Origin: Tipula vernalis | Lineage: Eukaryota; Arthropoda; Insecta; Diptera; Tipulidae | Assembly (NCBI GenBank): GCA_958295665.1 | Contig: OY282558.1 | Coordinates: 31,703,045 to 31,767,044, forward strand | Length of the DNA: 64,000 nucleotides | Direction of reading: 5' to 3' | In this document: positions 13,150 through 24,879 of the stretch, one piece after another | Layout of the letters: every line of letters begins with the position of its first letter | Position numbering within the stretch: the first letter of the stretch is position 1 | Program-made: the position numbers and the translations under genes | Notes under the pieces: generated by a model | What the model was told of the DNA's origin: nothing | The model's database searches: none | The model's input: only the letters and a program-made list of their open reading frames with translations

Positions 13150-13590
13150 ACGCCACTCCAAAAATGTTAACCTAAATAATTTTGCCGATCCTAATCTCTT
13201 AATTTCCAATGGAATTGAATTCCAAAGGGAAACTCCCCTAACATAAAATGACTTGCTTAACGACCTACAACAATTTTTAGCCGGAATTAAGCGGTAGTTA
13301 GAGGAATGAAACCTACTAAACATTAATTTCCTATATAGATAACAAGGCTCCTTAGATTTGAGAAGTTTAAAAATAAAAAGACAAACGCGGAATTCGTAAA
13401 AAATAGATAAACTACATTCTAAAACAAGGCTAGAGTAGGCAGAAATATGATCGAACTTCTTAATACCAAAAATAAACCTGGTACAAGCATTGAAATATCT
13501 TTAGAGAACATTCATATTTTCCTGAAGCACACCGAATAAAATTATGGCCAGAAAAACAGATCCGAGAATATGGTGTTGTGTCCCGAATCA
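13150..13590 (-). pseudogene. LINE reverse-transcriptase C-terminal remnant
   Basis: Minus-strand reading gives the tail of a Jockey/CR1-like LINE ORF2: RFIFGIKKFDHISAYSSLVL, then FRVCLFIFKLLKSK, then SFYVRGVSLWNSIPLEIKRL near 13190-13250. The [FY]-x-RG-x-x-LWNSIP block is the typical post-RT C-terminal signature of these elements, and the 50.8-kb LINE carries the same block as FFIHGVKLWNSL. Frames are broken and no catalytic RT motifs remain, so this is a 3' fragment. Homology may continue to ~13650. Confidence 0.65.
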
Positions 13591-14131
13591 AACAATACAA
13601 TAAAACATTACGAACTTAATGAAATGGAGGAGGAAGATTCCCGCAATCTGCATTTAAAATCCAGAAATAATTCACAGAATCCCTAGAATATAATGCAGCA
13701 TATTAGTAATACAACGAATTTGGTAGATTTGCCGAGTGTAGTAATGGAAAATGCAGCACGTTACAGTAGCCAACCGATTGACATGCAAAGAGCGAAAATA
13801 TTTCAATAACCAAAACAGGATACTATTCCTCGATTTGTGGATGTCGGTTGTTGCCCGAAATACGGTACAATGTTTATTTATCCCTCGTAGTTGCAGAAAA
13901 AACAAAATATAGGAAATATTTGGTATCGAATCAAAATGTACATTGAGTCATCTGTCCCATCACGAAAATACCTAATTATTTAAAGCTTTTTTTTTGCAAA
14001 CAATGAAATGGTTCAAATATCGTAAATATCGACAATCATAGATGATATGCCCTTAATATAACGCATTGAGGAGAATTTGGGCATCAAATATTTGAGGATC
14101 AAGGCAACATACCGTACAACTTCATATAATT

Positions 14132-14156
14132 AAAAAAAAAAAAAAAAAAAAAAAAA
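14132..14156 (+). repeat. A25 homopolymer
   Basis: An uninterrupted run of 25 A. It could be the poly-A tail of a plus-strand retrotransposed sequence ending at 14131, but I recognise nothing upstream of it on that strand. Confidence 0.6.
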
Positions 14157-14863
14157 CGAATAGTTCTTTGTTCCTTGTCTCAGGAGAGATGTATCAATAA
14201 AATAAAAAAATCCAATATACTACACAAAGTAAAATTTTGATGGTGTAAGTCTAATGAAATGTGAAGCTTATCTTCAGTCTTCCACCAGTCTTTAAATCCA
14301 TTAGAATGGGCCGTGAGGAGTGCACAGTCGTCCATAAATATTTCTTTCTAACATTTCTGAACGTTCATCGAGAATAAAACCAAGTTTTACAACAGTCAAA
14401 CAACTAAATTTAGGTATGCGAACCCCATAATAAATCTTATAAAGGCTACCTTTGATGTTTCATTTTACTATAATTTTCCTATATTTTGAGCAGGATAAAT
14501 TCTTAAACGGTTGATTAATTGATGTAACTTAACCACAATTTTAATTTCGCTTGAATTTTTTAGCCTCGGCAGCCGATACTTTGAAAATGATCTTTGGATC
14601 GAAACGTGTCGGTAAATAACAAAAATTCAAGGAAAAGTTAAAATTTGTGTGTATTTGATTCAATTAAGTTAGGTGAATTCCGCTGTGGACATTTAATTAA
14701 ACACAATAATATAAATGTTTACTCTAAGCCGCCAAATTACAGGCTCGCCAAATTGCAGTGCTAGGCTATTTGGCGCCATAAGCAAACTACCAATTACGAT
14801 CTCGAATTGAAACCTCCCCCGAATTCATCGGTTGTTATAGAAATAATCAAAAAATCAATCATC

Positions 14864-14908
14864 AAAATCTATCTTTAGTGGCATGAAGAACCGCAATCGG
14901 AGCACAAT
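14864..14908 (+). mobile_element. Fragment shared with the 59.2-kb Tigger-like element
   Basis: 45 bases match 59240-59284 with about six mismatches, including the shared core CAATCGGAGCACAAT. At 59.2 kb the same segment encodes part of a helix-turn-helix DNA-binding domain, so this is a second, more decayed copy of that transposon family. Confidence 0.6.
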
Positions 14909-15009
14909 TGTGAATTTTTTATTGGTTTTTTGGCTCAGAATATGCTGATTTATAGTGTGGTGATCGGTACCGACTAACCGGTAAAATGTACTACAAAAAC
15001 CTCATTTAC

Positions 15010-15056
15010 GGGATTTGAAAAATTCAAAGCACGTAGCTTTGGATTTTTCAAATCCC
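15010..15056. repeat. 21-bp near-perfect hairpin
   Basis: Arms 15010-15030 and 15036-15056 pair over 21 positions with one G-T wobble around the 5-base loop ACGTA. It could be a transposon palindrome or end-to-end inverted repeat. The loop is too small for a normal pre-miRNA. Confidence 0.75.
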
Positions 15057-15196
15057 ACATTAAATATTATGCCCATTTCACCGATTTAGTTTTTAAATGA
15101 CAACATTGATAATAATCCTACAAGACGTTCTCGCGACGTTTTAGTTCGTATGTACGTTTTAATGGACTTAAGCTTTGGAAAACCTCGCTCAGTGCT

Positions 15197-15296
15197 ATAT
15201 AGGTATTGTAGAAACTGAATCTGAACTTTGATTTCGTTCTTAAAATATTGTTATTGTGTTTCGTCATTTATTTTCATTGTATTTGTGACGGTAAGT
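15197..15296 (+). promoter_or_regulatory. Possible promoter and first-exon donor
   Basis: TATATAG at about 15197 is followed about 90 bp later by a strong splice donor, GACG|GTAAGTACC, with GT at 15291-15292. This spacing would fit a short untranslated first exon, but no clean initiator is seen at the expected distance. Treat as a weak candidate. Confidence 0.2.
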
Positions 15297-15416
15297 ACCA
15301 GAAATTATTCCCTTGCTGCTGACAAGGGGAATTGACATTTTTATTAAATCATTTGTTTTGAATATCCAAGTAAAATGGTAAATTAGTAAGTAATTAATGA
15401 AATTTAATCGATTTAA

Positions 15417-15450
15417 ATGACGATATTATTTTTCATCAGCGTTATTGCAG
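15417..15450 (+). CDS. Possible short signal-peptide exon
   Basis: An ATG at 15417 opens MTILFFISVIA and runs into GCAG|GTAAAT, a fair splice donor that would leave a phase-1 intron. A hydrophobic N-terminus plus a phase-1 donor is a common layout for secreted-protein first exons, and the stronger exon at 30383 has the same layout. At 11 codons it could easily arise by chance in T-rich DNA, no partner exon was found, and the start context (TTTAAATGA) is unremarkable. Confidence 0.15.
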
Positions 15451-15695
15451 GTAAATTTAAAACTTCCAATTTCAAGTTACATGGTTACCTCTTCATTTTG
15501 TCTTAAGTTGACCTATGGAACAGTTTGGAATTTCTTCAAAAAATTCTATTATCTCAGGAAACCAGTTTAACCAATCTGTTTTTTTTATAAAATAATCCCA
15601 CCGACTATTTCAATTGACTCCATTACCGTTTTTGAGGAAAACAACCCTTTCTATTTTAAAGTCGAATGACTCAAAAGTTAGTACAAACTATTCGG

Positions 15696-15748
15696 CGAAA
15701 ATTATCAATATTTGTATGAATGGGTTATACAAATATAGATAATTTTCG
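15696..15748. repeat. 22-bp near-perfect hairpin, 9-base loop
   Basis: Arms 15696-15717 and 15727-15748 pair over 22 positions with a single mismatch, loop GAATGGGTT. The size is close to a short pre-miRNA stem, but a transposon palindrome is more likely given the neighbouring repeats. Confidence 0.75.
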
Positions 15749-15875
15749 ACATTTTATGAATCAACGTTTTGAAGGCTTGGTAACCTAAAAGATGGTTCAA
15801 ATTAAAAAATGTTCAAAGAACCAATAATTTTGGCTCTAGGTCTTAACAAAATACAAAATTTAGGGGTTACACATA

Positions 15876-16140
15876 GTAAGAGAATTCAATCCAGTTTCGA
15901 ACTGATGAGCTTATGATTGAATTCTCTTACAATCTTCGGAACATATTAAAATCATATAATTAAATAAATAGAATTCTGTCTATTAGACGGTTTCGTTGAA
16001 TTACTGTTCGTAAATACTAATATACTTCTCGTGTTAATAAAAACACAATTAAAATGGTCTAATCACCGGTAGCATATTATAAATTACATGAATTAATTAA
16101 CATTCAACAAAAAATTAATAAAGTAAAGTTAAACATAGAC
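15876..16140 (+). mobile_element. Foldback repeat, copy A
   Basis: GTAAGAGAATTCAATC at 15876-15891 has a perfect 16-base inverted partner at 15915-15930 with a 23-base loop. The sequence from there to about 16140, including 16086-16107, recurs in inverted orientation at 62205-62400, and parts recur in direct orientation at 62408-62480 and 62640-62700. No protein coding is seen. It looks like a non-autonomous foldback or MITE family. Confidence 0.65.
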
Positions 16141-16149
16141 AAAAATGAT

Positions 16150-19100
16150 GAAAATCGAAAAGATAATTGCTATGCCGACGAAAAGATATGCCGACGATAA
16201 TTATAAGAAGAAATGAGAATTATATGTTTGTGTAAATCTTGTGGATTAGCTTTATCCAATCAAAATGAACCAAACAGTTTTTTATAGTACTAAGATGAGG
16301 ACCAAAGTTTTTAATTCTATACCGTCACCATTGTGTTTCATTTATGCTTAGTATTTAATGAATGCTCTTCTCATTGCTTAATCCTTCTATATCAAATATC
16401 TAATAATCTTTCCACGATTTTATTAGTCTGTATATTTTGGCGTTGGAATTGTCTTGCAACTGTGCTATATCGTACTATTCTTTATTTTGTTTACTATGTC
16501 TGTTTAGTGCCCTTTTCTAACTGTTTTATTTTTACTAAATTTATTTAGTTTTAAATTTGGTGAACCTGTAAGTAGATCTAACTTTTATACAATAAAGTAG
16601 CGGACCTTCGCAGAAATGTTGTTAAGTCTGTTAAATTTAAGAGTCCAATAAAACTTAATTAGAACTTCAATTTATTGAGATAATTTTTAAATCCGAGCAG
16701 TTTTTGGTTACCTAAACTGAAATGATTTCTTCATCGCTGAAACCACCTACATTTAACATTACAATAAAAATCAGTGAAACATAAATTAAAAATGTTAATT
16801 GCCAAAATTGATATATGCATTATTAGCAATTGAGGTAACCAGTGTTAACGAAATATTAGGTTATTGCAAAATTATACTTCTTAAATTCGGCTTTCACCGT
16901 GTATCAGCACATATAACCGTGCGCAGTTAACATTATTATACGGTCTAATACCGCCCCAAAAACCGCTTGTTCATCAATTGTATTATAATTAATGAGTAAT
17001 AAAATTTGACAAGCCAAAGAGGAAATACATACATTTTGTTTAAATACGTTTAGTTATCGATATTGGCGAACATAAAATTGGTTTGTTAGACAATCACATC
17101 TTGCATTTTTACAAATTTTTGAAACAAATTAAAAACTTTATAAACCAACACCAAAACACTCACTCTAGTTACATATTTCGATATTTTCAAGTTCATAAAT
17201 TTTAATTGCAGATAAATTATTATAATTATAACAATAATATGTAACTCATGTTATGTAAAAAATAAGTTTTATAATGTAAATAAATAATTTACATATTTCA
17301 TGTTTTAATTGTGCGCCCGGATTGCTTCAAACCACATTTGTACTCGTAACCACATATACGATATTACCGTCGAACCAAAAAACAATGTATGAAACAGGTA
17401 ATGATGTCTAAGCGTAAATAGATTTACATATATCGCGCAAAGATTGAGTTTCATCATCTACTCTTAATTATTTTAGAAAATTTATTATCTATCGTATTAT
17501 AATTTATTAATTAATTTATTGTGTGTGTATGTGTATAGAAGACGCAAGAAGAAAATATGAAACTTTGTTGTTGTTGTTGTGTAAAAATGCAAGTAATGTT
17601 AATTTGTAATCCAGTTTTAATTTATTTTAATTTCCATAAGTCCGTTTTATTATCGTTTGATTAGGCAACATGTATGGTACATACTATATTATGTTGGAAT
17701 TTGGTTATGTAAATGTCCCGACGGTACTGTATACAGTAGACTATTTCAATTTGTTTACTTTCACCTTATTTTAGATTAAAGTATGAAAATGAACTTCAGT
17801 ATACCGTAGCTTTATAATTATAATATGGTTATGGTGTAAAAATGATATTAGTGTCCAACAAACTTTTCAACCTCAGAATCAATTTTCTAAACAATTATTA
17901 GCTTTATTGTAATATACAAATCAACCGAGTAATAAGCGAGAAGTAATTAAATTAAACGAATAAAAATAATTTATGGTATTTTCACTTTTGACTTCCGTCC
18001 GCTTATGTTAAATGTAAGTTATGTTTATATGCGCATTATCCCACGGTTGCATCGAAATAATTGAATTTTTAATTATCTGAAGTCCTTTCGAAAATAACCG
18101 CAAACAAACAAGGTTAGTAATTAATTTACCATATTTCCAACCAATAACTAACATACCCCAAATAAATAATTAATAATTTAATTAAGACGAAACCTTGCTT
18201 CGCGTATACGTATAGCAAAAGTAATGCTTATAAGATTAATTGAAGTATTTAGTTTTCATTTTAAACAATCACCAAACCAAAGTATTATCTTAATTAACAA
18301 AACAGCTTCAAATTTTACCACCTACAGTACACAGTTTGGTTGAATTTTTATAGCTACCCTATTGCGCAGAAGGTTGAATTAGAAATAACTAATTGGTTTG
18401 CATATATTTACCTCTTTAAACATTTTCCCGGCCTAACTACATATATAATCCAATTAAACGAATCAAAGTGGCACTTTTATTATTGATTAATTATATGACG
18501 GAATTGGTACAGGATAGGATTTCCATAAATTATATAAATTGCCTAATTATATATGTTTGAATATAGTTATCACGTCCACGTCCAAAACAAATCTTTGAGT
18601 AGCATCATAATTCACATTTAATTAGGTCGAACAAATCGCTTATGATACGTGCTGAATGATAGGAAAATTGAAACGGATCTGAAATTTCTACAATAACATA
18701 TAAGATGGATGTCTGACCTTCATGCCCATGAATTAAAAATTTGTCTAGGTTGCAAATTTTGTATAGCTGATTGATAAATTTCAAAATGGATTAATTGAAG
18801 TTTCCGACTTGTTTTGTTTAATAACAGTAAATAGAACTAAATTTGTTGTATTTAACTGCCGCCTTGGAGCATGACGCAGCATTTTATTTATTGATTTATG
18901 TGATGTGGTGTAGGTGATGGGCAGGGCTTTAAAGCGTACACCTCTCTCTACATTCATTTTATGAAGGTCGCAATATTTATTTGCTACTACACTTCAATTA
19001 CAACAATTTCGTGACTTTCCCGGTAACTGTTATAAATAATTATAAACCACGTCAATCATCTTTGTTGTATAAAAGTCGTTCGTTATTTAAACTAGAACAT

Positions 19101-20837
19101 TTTTATTTTATTTTTTTTTGTTGCCTGTCATCGTACAGTTACATCTTCATATTTCACATAATTTATATTGAATCCGAAAGTATAAATTTTCTAAACTCTA
19201 TTGTTATAAAATATGAAAAATTATAGATTTTCAAATGATATAATTTCCCGTTGAATTTGATATGATGCAGCAAAAACACCGCATCAATGTGATGAAATTC
19301 AATATACTTGGTAGGAAATTTATTGTTTGTGAGGTTATTATCGGACCCCTCTATAGACACACATAAAAGCGAAAGTATGTATTAATGTTAAACAAAACAA
19401 AATTATTCTGCGATTAATCAAGCTTAGAGAATTTCTTAATTAACCTTCACATAACTTTAAGGCACTTCCCATTGTAATCGTATATATGTATAATACATAT
19501 GCACTTTAATTCAAGTTAATTCACCCAATATGACCTTACCCAATCCAAAATATTTAGACCGCATAATACTCAACTGAATTTTCAATTAAACCTAATTATG
19601 CATACGAAAAAAATGTTTTCATTTAACAACATAAAATTGGATTTATGGTTAATAAATAAAATTGGCATCATTAAAATTGACATTATAAAAATCCGACCAA
19701 AAATCAATCCACATATTTAAACACGACAATGTGTTGAGTAAAAATTCAATAAATGCATACATAATGAACGCACTCTATATATTTTAAATTAATGAAATAT
19801 GTAAATTAATTTAAGCGTAATATTAAATTCAAAATGTTGTCCCTGAAATGTTTTCATGTGATTTTGACTCCTTCAAAAGTATTTCGAGCAATTCGAATAT
19901 TTGCATATATTCAATTATGTACTCGTATACTTAATTGCTTCCCACATGCAAGGAAGAAAGTTAAATATATGTATTGGTATATAATGTATGTAGATACATT
20001 GAAATGTAATTACGATTAAATTTACATACCAATACGTGAATTAAGTAAATAAAATCAGTTTCATTTAAATTATGCATAATATTTAGTCTCTTATCTCAAT
20101 CGGCAAACAGATCTTGCATAAACGGCGTAATAAAAGAAAATGTAAAATTCCCAAGCAATTTTATACATCAATTCCAATTAATTAATAAATTGCAATCAAT
20201 ATAACGATTGTATCGTACAAATAACGATCGATTGAATGTAATATGTAATTTGAATTTTTTTTTATTTAATACCAAGCTTTGGGGTATTGAAATCACCGTT
20301 GTCGGTCATTGGGTGATCGTAACGAGAGCGGCTTATTACTATCGTTATCATCATTGTCGGCTTACTTTCGGTAAATTTCGATGTTTGACAAAAATGATTA
20401 CATCGGATCATGGATACGACATTAATTTTACAAAATATATATGATGAAATTAAATGTCCCTTGATAAATATAAATATAAAATGTAAGGATTTACTTTAAA
20501 AATTAAATAAAATTAAAAATAAATTTGTTGGTTAAAAAAGAATTAAAATTAAATGAAAAAATTATTATTTGGGCAAACCGCGGGCGCCATATTGATTTAA
20601 AATTATACAAAACAAAATAAAAAAGTCCAAACCAATTTTATTCTCATTATTTAATTTTAATTTTATCATTACAAAACTTGGACAGACAAGCGAGCAGACA
20701 AAAATCCAATTACGAGTTGAATCTATATGGCACAAAAACTTAAATACCCAACTTTCATTATGATACAATATCCACGAATAGGACATCCACTATCCCTGTT
20801 ATTAAGTAAGGGCACAAATTTCTTGAGGTGATCATAA
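16150..20837. other. 4.7 kb AT-rich stretch without recognisable gene
   Basis: A short direct repeat of ATGCCGACGA occurs near 16170-16200. Otherwise only A/T-rich sequence and unsupported short frames. Confidence 0.45.
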
Positions 20838-21388
20838 CTTCAGCCCTGAAAATTAACTCAACTCGCAGATCAATTCCTCCGCAATTCCACTTTTTCAAAT
20901 CAAACCTTAACCCAGCCCCAAATCAAATCTTGTATAATTCCCGAACCGTTCAACTCACTCAACCCCATCGTAAGCTAACTAAACCTTAACTCTACTCCAC
21001 ACAGAATGGCCAAACCAACCCCAAAATCCATTCGATTGGAAAGCTATATTTGTGTATAAGCTCAACTCAAAGCACTCAATCTAATCTTCCACTAAACCCT
21101 AAATTTGATCCCAAATAATTAATCCTTAACCGAACCATTCACTCCAATTTAACTCAACTTTAATTTAAACCCTATTCAACCCTAACTCGACCTGAACTCA
21201 ACCCCACCCTAAACTGAATCATAACTCAACCCCAACTCGACATTTAACTGAACCCCAAATCAACCCTCAACTCAAGCTAAACACCACGTTCAACTCAAAC
21301 CCTAAATCAAACGGTACGAAAACTACATACGTATATGAACTTAACTTATTCTAATCTCCACCACAACCACCGACGTAACCCTCAAATA
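20838..21388 (+). repeat. AACTCAACC-type minisatellite, block 1
   Basis: Degenerate tandem units around AACTCAACCC / AACCCTAACTC. Spacer segments of the form CTACATACGTATATGAACTC recur inside it (about 21041 and 21313), giving a higher-order pattern. The mariner-like element at 21389 interrupts the array. Confidence 0.75.
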
Positions 21389-21964
21389 ATGGGTGTTCAA
21401 ATTTAAGGTATCTTTTTAAGTATTCCGCCATTTATATTTTTTTGTACTAGAGTAGCATATGTTATTTGACAGATGACAAGTAAAAACATTCCGGTTAGTT
21501 AAAATGGGTCGCTACACGAGTAAACAACGTGTTTTCAATATTAAAACTTATTTTAAATCAAAATGGCAATGCAAATACTGTGAATGGAGCTCGATATCGA
21601 GAGATGATTAGAAAATGTTTGTGAAGTCAATTGGAAGATATTGACACACCAACGGAGTCGATCTTTTGAAAGAGAAGTTTAGGACTTCTTCTTACGGGGT
21701 TTCTTGAAAAGTAAAGTTTATGCGGATAATGCACAAACTGTTCAATAGCTCAAAGACAACCTCATCGAGCAAATATCACTAACTGAATCATTGTGTGAAA
21801 AAGTTATTCAAAATTTTGGTAAAAGATTGACAGCCTGCCGAGTTAACAGAGAAGGTCACTTGGAATCAATGTACTTTAATTTCCAATAAAAATAAATAAA
21901 GATTTCACACAATTTATGTCTTTTATTTTAAATTTAAAAAGATATCCCTAATTTGAACATCATT
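21389..21964 (+). mobile_element. Internally deleted Tc1/mariner-like element
   Basis: Terminal inverted repeats of about 30 bases (left ATGGGTGTTCAAAT, right-end complement AATGATGTTCAAAT, both continuing to a TATCTTTTTAA block) are bounded by TA at 21387-21388 and 21965-21966, the target duplication of this superfamily. Inside, an ATG at 21504 opens MGRYTSKQRVF, a transposase-like N-terminus, followed after frame changes by a short middle piece and by the C-terminal segment SKVYADNAQTVQ and VIQNFGKRLTACRVNREGHL. At 576 bp it is less than half a normal mariner and lacks the catalytic DDE/D region, so it can only move with help from another copy. It sits inside the AACTC minisatellite and therefore postdates it. 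Confidence 0.75.
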
Positions 21965-21966
21965 TA

Positions 21967-22350
21967 TATCCCTAACTGAACCTCAACTCAACATTCGATT
22001 CGATAACTCAACCCATTATTTAACGCCTAGCTCAATCCTTAAATCAACATGATCCGAGAAATTACATGCTTACATAAACTCAACTCCCGACTTAATATCA
22101 ACATAAGCCAAAACTCAACTTCCAACTCAATCCTCAAGTCAACGCGACTCAAGAAGCTACATTCGTACATGAATTCAAGTCAAAACAACTCAAGCTAACC
22201 ACCAACTCAATCTTTAACGCAAATAAATTCCCATCTTAAGTGCTCAGTCCTACTCAAATCAAACTCAAGTCAAATTCTCCTCAGCCGCAACTCAACCTGT
22301 AAATAGAACCTCACTCAACCGCAAACTAGATGCCCATCTCAACCCTCAAA
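21967..22350 (+). repeat. AACTCAACC-type minisatellite, block 2
   Basis: Continuation of block 1 on the other side of the mariner-like insertion. The spacer motif recurs near 22060 and 22147 (GCTACATTCGTACATGAATTC). Confidence 0.75.
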
Positions 22351-22446
22351 TCAGCATGTACATATATAATAAACTATTAGGTATACGCGGTGTTTTCCGG
22401 CAGATGATGTCGCGTATTGTCTTTGAAATTTCTCGAAATGAAATGT

Positions 22447-22770
22447 CATCGTACTACCATACCATCATGCCATCATACCGTCATAACAAAAAATCATCGT
22501 GCATTCATATCAGCATACTTACCATCGTACCATCATACTATTAAACAATCATTCCACCACACGATTGTCCCATTATACCATCATACCATCATAACATCAT
22601 ACCATCATATCACGATAGCTTCATACCAACATACCATCATGCCATCGTATCAACGAAACGTCACATCATCATAACATTACCATCACCATCATCACAAACT
22701 TCACCATCACCATCATTATCAACGTCACTATTACCACCATCATTGTCACCATCACCATCAACATAACCTT
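22447..22770 (+). repeat. ATACCATC minisatellite
   Basis: Units of CATCATACCATCATACC type grade into CACCATCATCAC trinucleotide-like repeats at the right end. Open frames here are histidine/serine-rich read-through of the repeat and are not genes. Confidence 0.8.
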
Positions 22771-23401
22771 TAAAAGAATTATGATACACTAGCAATATCC
22801 AAAACTCTACTCAATTCGTGAAGTTTTATAAATTCCTCTGTAGTAACTTTGGACCTGATTATCATCCCTCAAGAAAGAGATAGAGGTATGAGTTATTTAT
22901 TAACGGTGATCTTTCTTAAGTCTTAAACAATATTTGTGTAAAGTTTGGTTCAAATCGGTCGAGGCGTATGGATTTGTTTAAGTATCATATACATTATGCA
23001 TACCAAAACTCAATTTTATATCTATAAATTGCTCCAAAATATGTAATTGTGTCTGACTTCCAACCACCGAGTTGTCTGTTTATGTGGAGAATGTATATGT
23101 GTATATTTTCATCTCACAAAGTTTTGAACAATATGGTTATTGTTCATAACTTCCTATTGTCAAGATTGCGTAGTTTCAAAAAAATTGTTTTTTTTTTCAT
23201 TTCTGTTACAAATTTTTTAAATTTTTTATATTTTGGAAAAGAATAATTTTTATTTTCTCCAACTATGTTTTAACAAAATTTTCTTAGATATTAAGACATT
23301 GAAGATGACTAACAAGTCGAAACATCTGTAATATCAAATAATAAATTAACCACTGTCTATAAAAAGGCTGTGTTTTTAATCAAAAAATATATAAATTGCT
23401 T
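22771..23401. other. Unassigned sequence with a transposon-like tail motif
   Basis: TTGAAGATGACTAACAAGTCGAAAC near 23298 (about 25 bases, core GATGAC...GTCGAAAC) resembles motifs at 14568-14615 and, inverted, 50358-50407. Such motifs sit at the ends of several insect retroelements. No coding recognised. Confidence 0.35.
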
Positions 23402-23512
23402 AACTGCTTAATAAACCCTAATCGAACCCCAACTCAACCCAAATTCAACCCGCAAATGAAACCCAACTCAACTGCAAACTTAACGTCCAACTCAATCCTC
23501 AAACCAGCATAT
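23402..23512 (+). repeat. AACTCAACC-type minisatellite, block 3
   Basis: Same unit as blocks 1 and 2. Its end (CTCAAACCAGCATATATA) closely matches the end of block 2 near 22348, so the 1.1 kb between them may be an insertion or a duplicated boundary. Confidence 0.7.
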
Positions 23513-23536
23513 ATACCAATTTTGATGAAAAAAAAA

Positions 23537-23700
23537 AATAAAAGGGGGCCAAGAGTGGAACCCTGAGGTACTCCACACCATATGATTGTAACCAATTAAG
23601 AATCAGCCCAGAGAGACCCAACCCAGACCATATAATTGTAACCAATTAAGAATTTTCCCAGATGATACAATATACAATTTTTTCAAATATTTTGCTGAGA
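23537..23700 (-). pseudogene. LINE reverse-transcriptase fragment (GVPQGSTLGP motif)
   Basis: The minus strand encodes CGVPQGSTLGPLLF, the conserved RT motif between the first catalytic aspartate and the FADD box of Jockey/CR1-type LINEs. A 26-base segment with ATTGTAACCAATTAAG is tandemly duplicated just upstream. No intact frame remains. It is in the same orientation as the fragment at 24880-25130, and the two may be one LINE interrupted by the ACAGACTG element. Confidence 0.6.
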
Positions 23701-23989
23701 ATGTTTTATAAATTGGTACTAAGTAAGCTCTAAACCAGTGAGAATGAAATACGCCCATTTTTAACGATAAATTAAATAATAATTATTTATTAATTTGAGT
23801 TGTATTGCAATTGAAAAATGGAGGTGTGGCCAACACACGACTTTTTTTTACGAACAGAGAATTTTGAGAAATTTTATTTTTTTTAATTTTGAAATTTATT
23901 TTAAAATTTTTAATTTTTTATTTTTAATTGTTTTTAATTTTTGGAAACATTTTGCATTACGTAGCTTTTTGTAAATCTTATACTTTTTA

Positions 23990-24790
23990 AGATATTTGCA
24001 AAATAAATTTTCTGGACCAAGGTAGTGGCTACTTCCGGTTAGCCGATTTGGAGTAAAATTCACTGGGACCTCCCAATTTATCAAAAAAGCTTAAATCTGA
24101 AGTTTCAGTTCGATTGGTTAAACCATCTGGGCTGTAGAGAGGACGCAGACTGACAGACAGACTGACAGACTGACAGACTGACAGACTGACAGACTGACAG
24201 ACTGACAGACTGACATACTGACAGACTGACAGACTGACAGACTGACAGACTAACAGACTGACAGACTGACAGACTGACAGACTGACAGACTGACAGACTG
24301 ACAGACTGACAGACTGACAGACTGACAGACTGACAGACTGACAGACTGACAGACTTACAGACTGACAGACTGACAGACTGACAGACTGACAGACTGACAG
24401 ACTGACAGACTGACAGACTGACAGACTGACAGACTGACAGACTGACAGACTGACAGACTGACAGACTGACAGACTGACAGACTGACAGACTGACAGACTG
24501 ACAGACTGACAGACTGATAGACTGACAGACTGACAGACTGACAGACTGACAGACTGACTGACAGACTGACAGACTGACAGACTGACAGACTGACAGACTG
24601 ACAGACTGACAGACTGACAGACTGACAGACTGACAGACTGACAGACTGACAGACTGACAGACAGACACCATTTCGAAACCCACTTTTTCGGACTCAGGGG
24701 ACCTCAAAACAGATAAATCTCTAAAAATCTCAAAGTCCAAAATTTTCATGATTACTATACTTTATTTTACTAGAGTAAAAGAAAGTAAAA
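23990..24790. mobile_element. Candidate element carrying the ACAGACTG array
   Basis: Unique flanks (TGGACCAAGGTAGTGGCTAC on the left, GACACCATTTCGAAACCCAC on the right) enclose the octamer array. Near the right edge, 24759-24771 and 24774-24786 form a 13-bp stem with one mismatch and a 2-base turn. A short hairpin near the 3' end fits several non-autonomous transposon types, including Helitron-like ones, but no CTRR end or other diagnostic was confirmed. Confidence 0.45.
24146..24667 (-). repeat. ACAGACTG octamer satellite, ~520 bp
   Basis: About 65 tandem copies of the 8-bp unit, very homogeneous, with a handful of single-base variants and two 4-bp phase slips (GACTGACTGACAG near 24556 and the 3' GACAGACAGAC). 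The unit has no stop in the minus frame, so a long VCQSVSLS open frame appears; that frame is a by-product, not a gene. Homogeneity points to recent expansion. Confidence 0.9.
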
Positions 24791-24879
24791 TGAAATAATT
24801 GGATAAATTATCAGCGAGCGAAGTGATGATATTACTTTTAAAACATTTTCTTAAGAAACTAAATCCAAAGATTGACTAT

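Noticed and set aside
22356..22674. His/Ser-rich open frames
   Set aside because: They are read-through of the ATACCATC minisatellite.
24105..24749. 214-codon minus-strand frame made of VCQSVSLS repeats
   Set aside because: It is the translation of the ACAGACTG octamer array. The unit happens to lack stops and there is no evidence of a gene.
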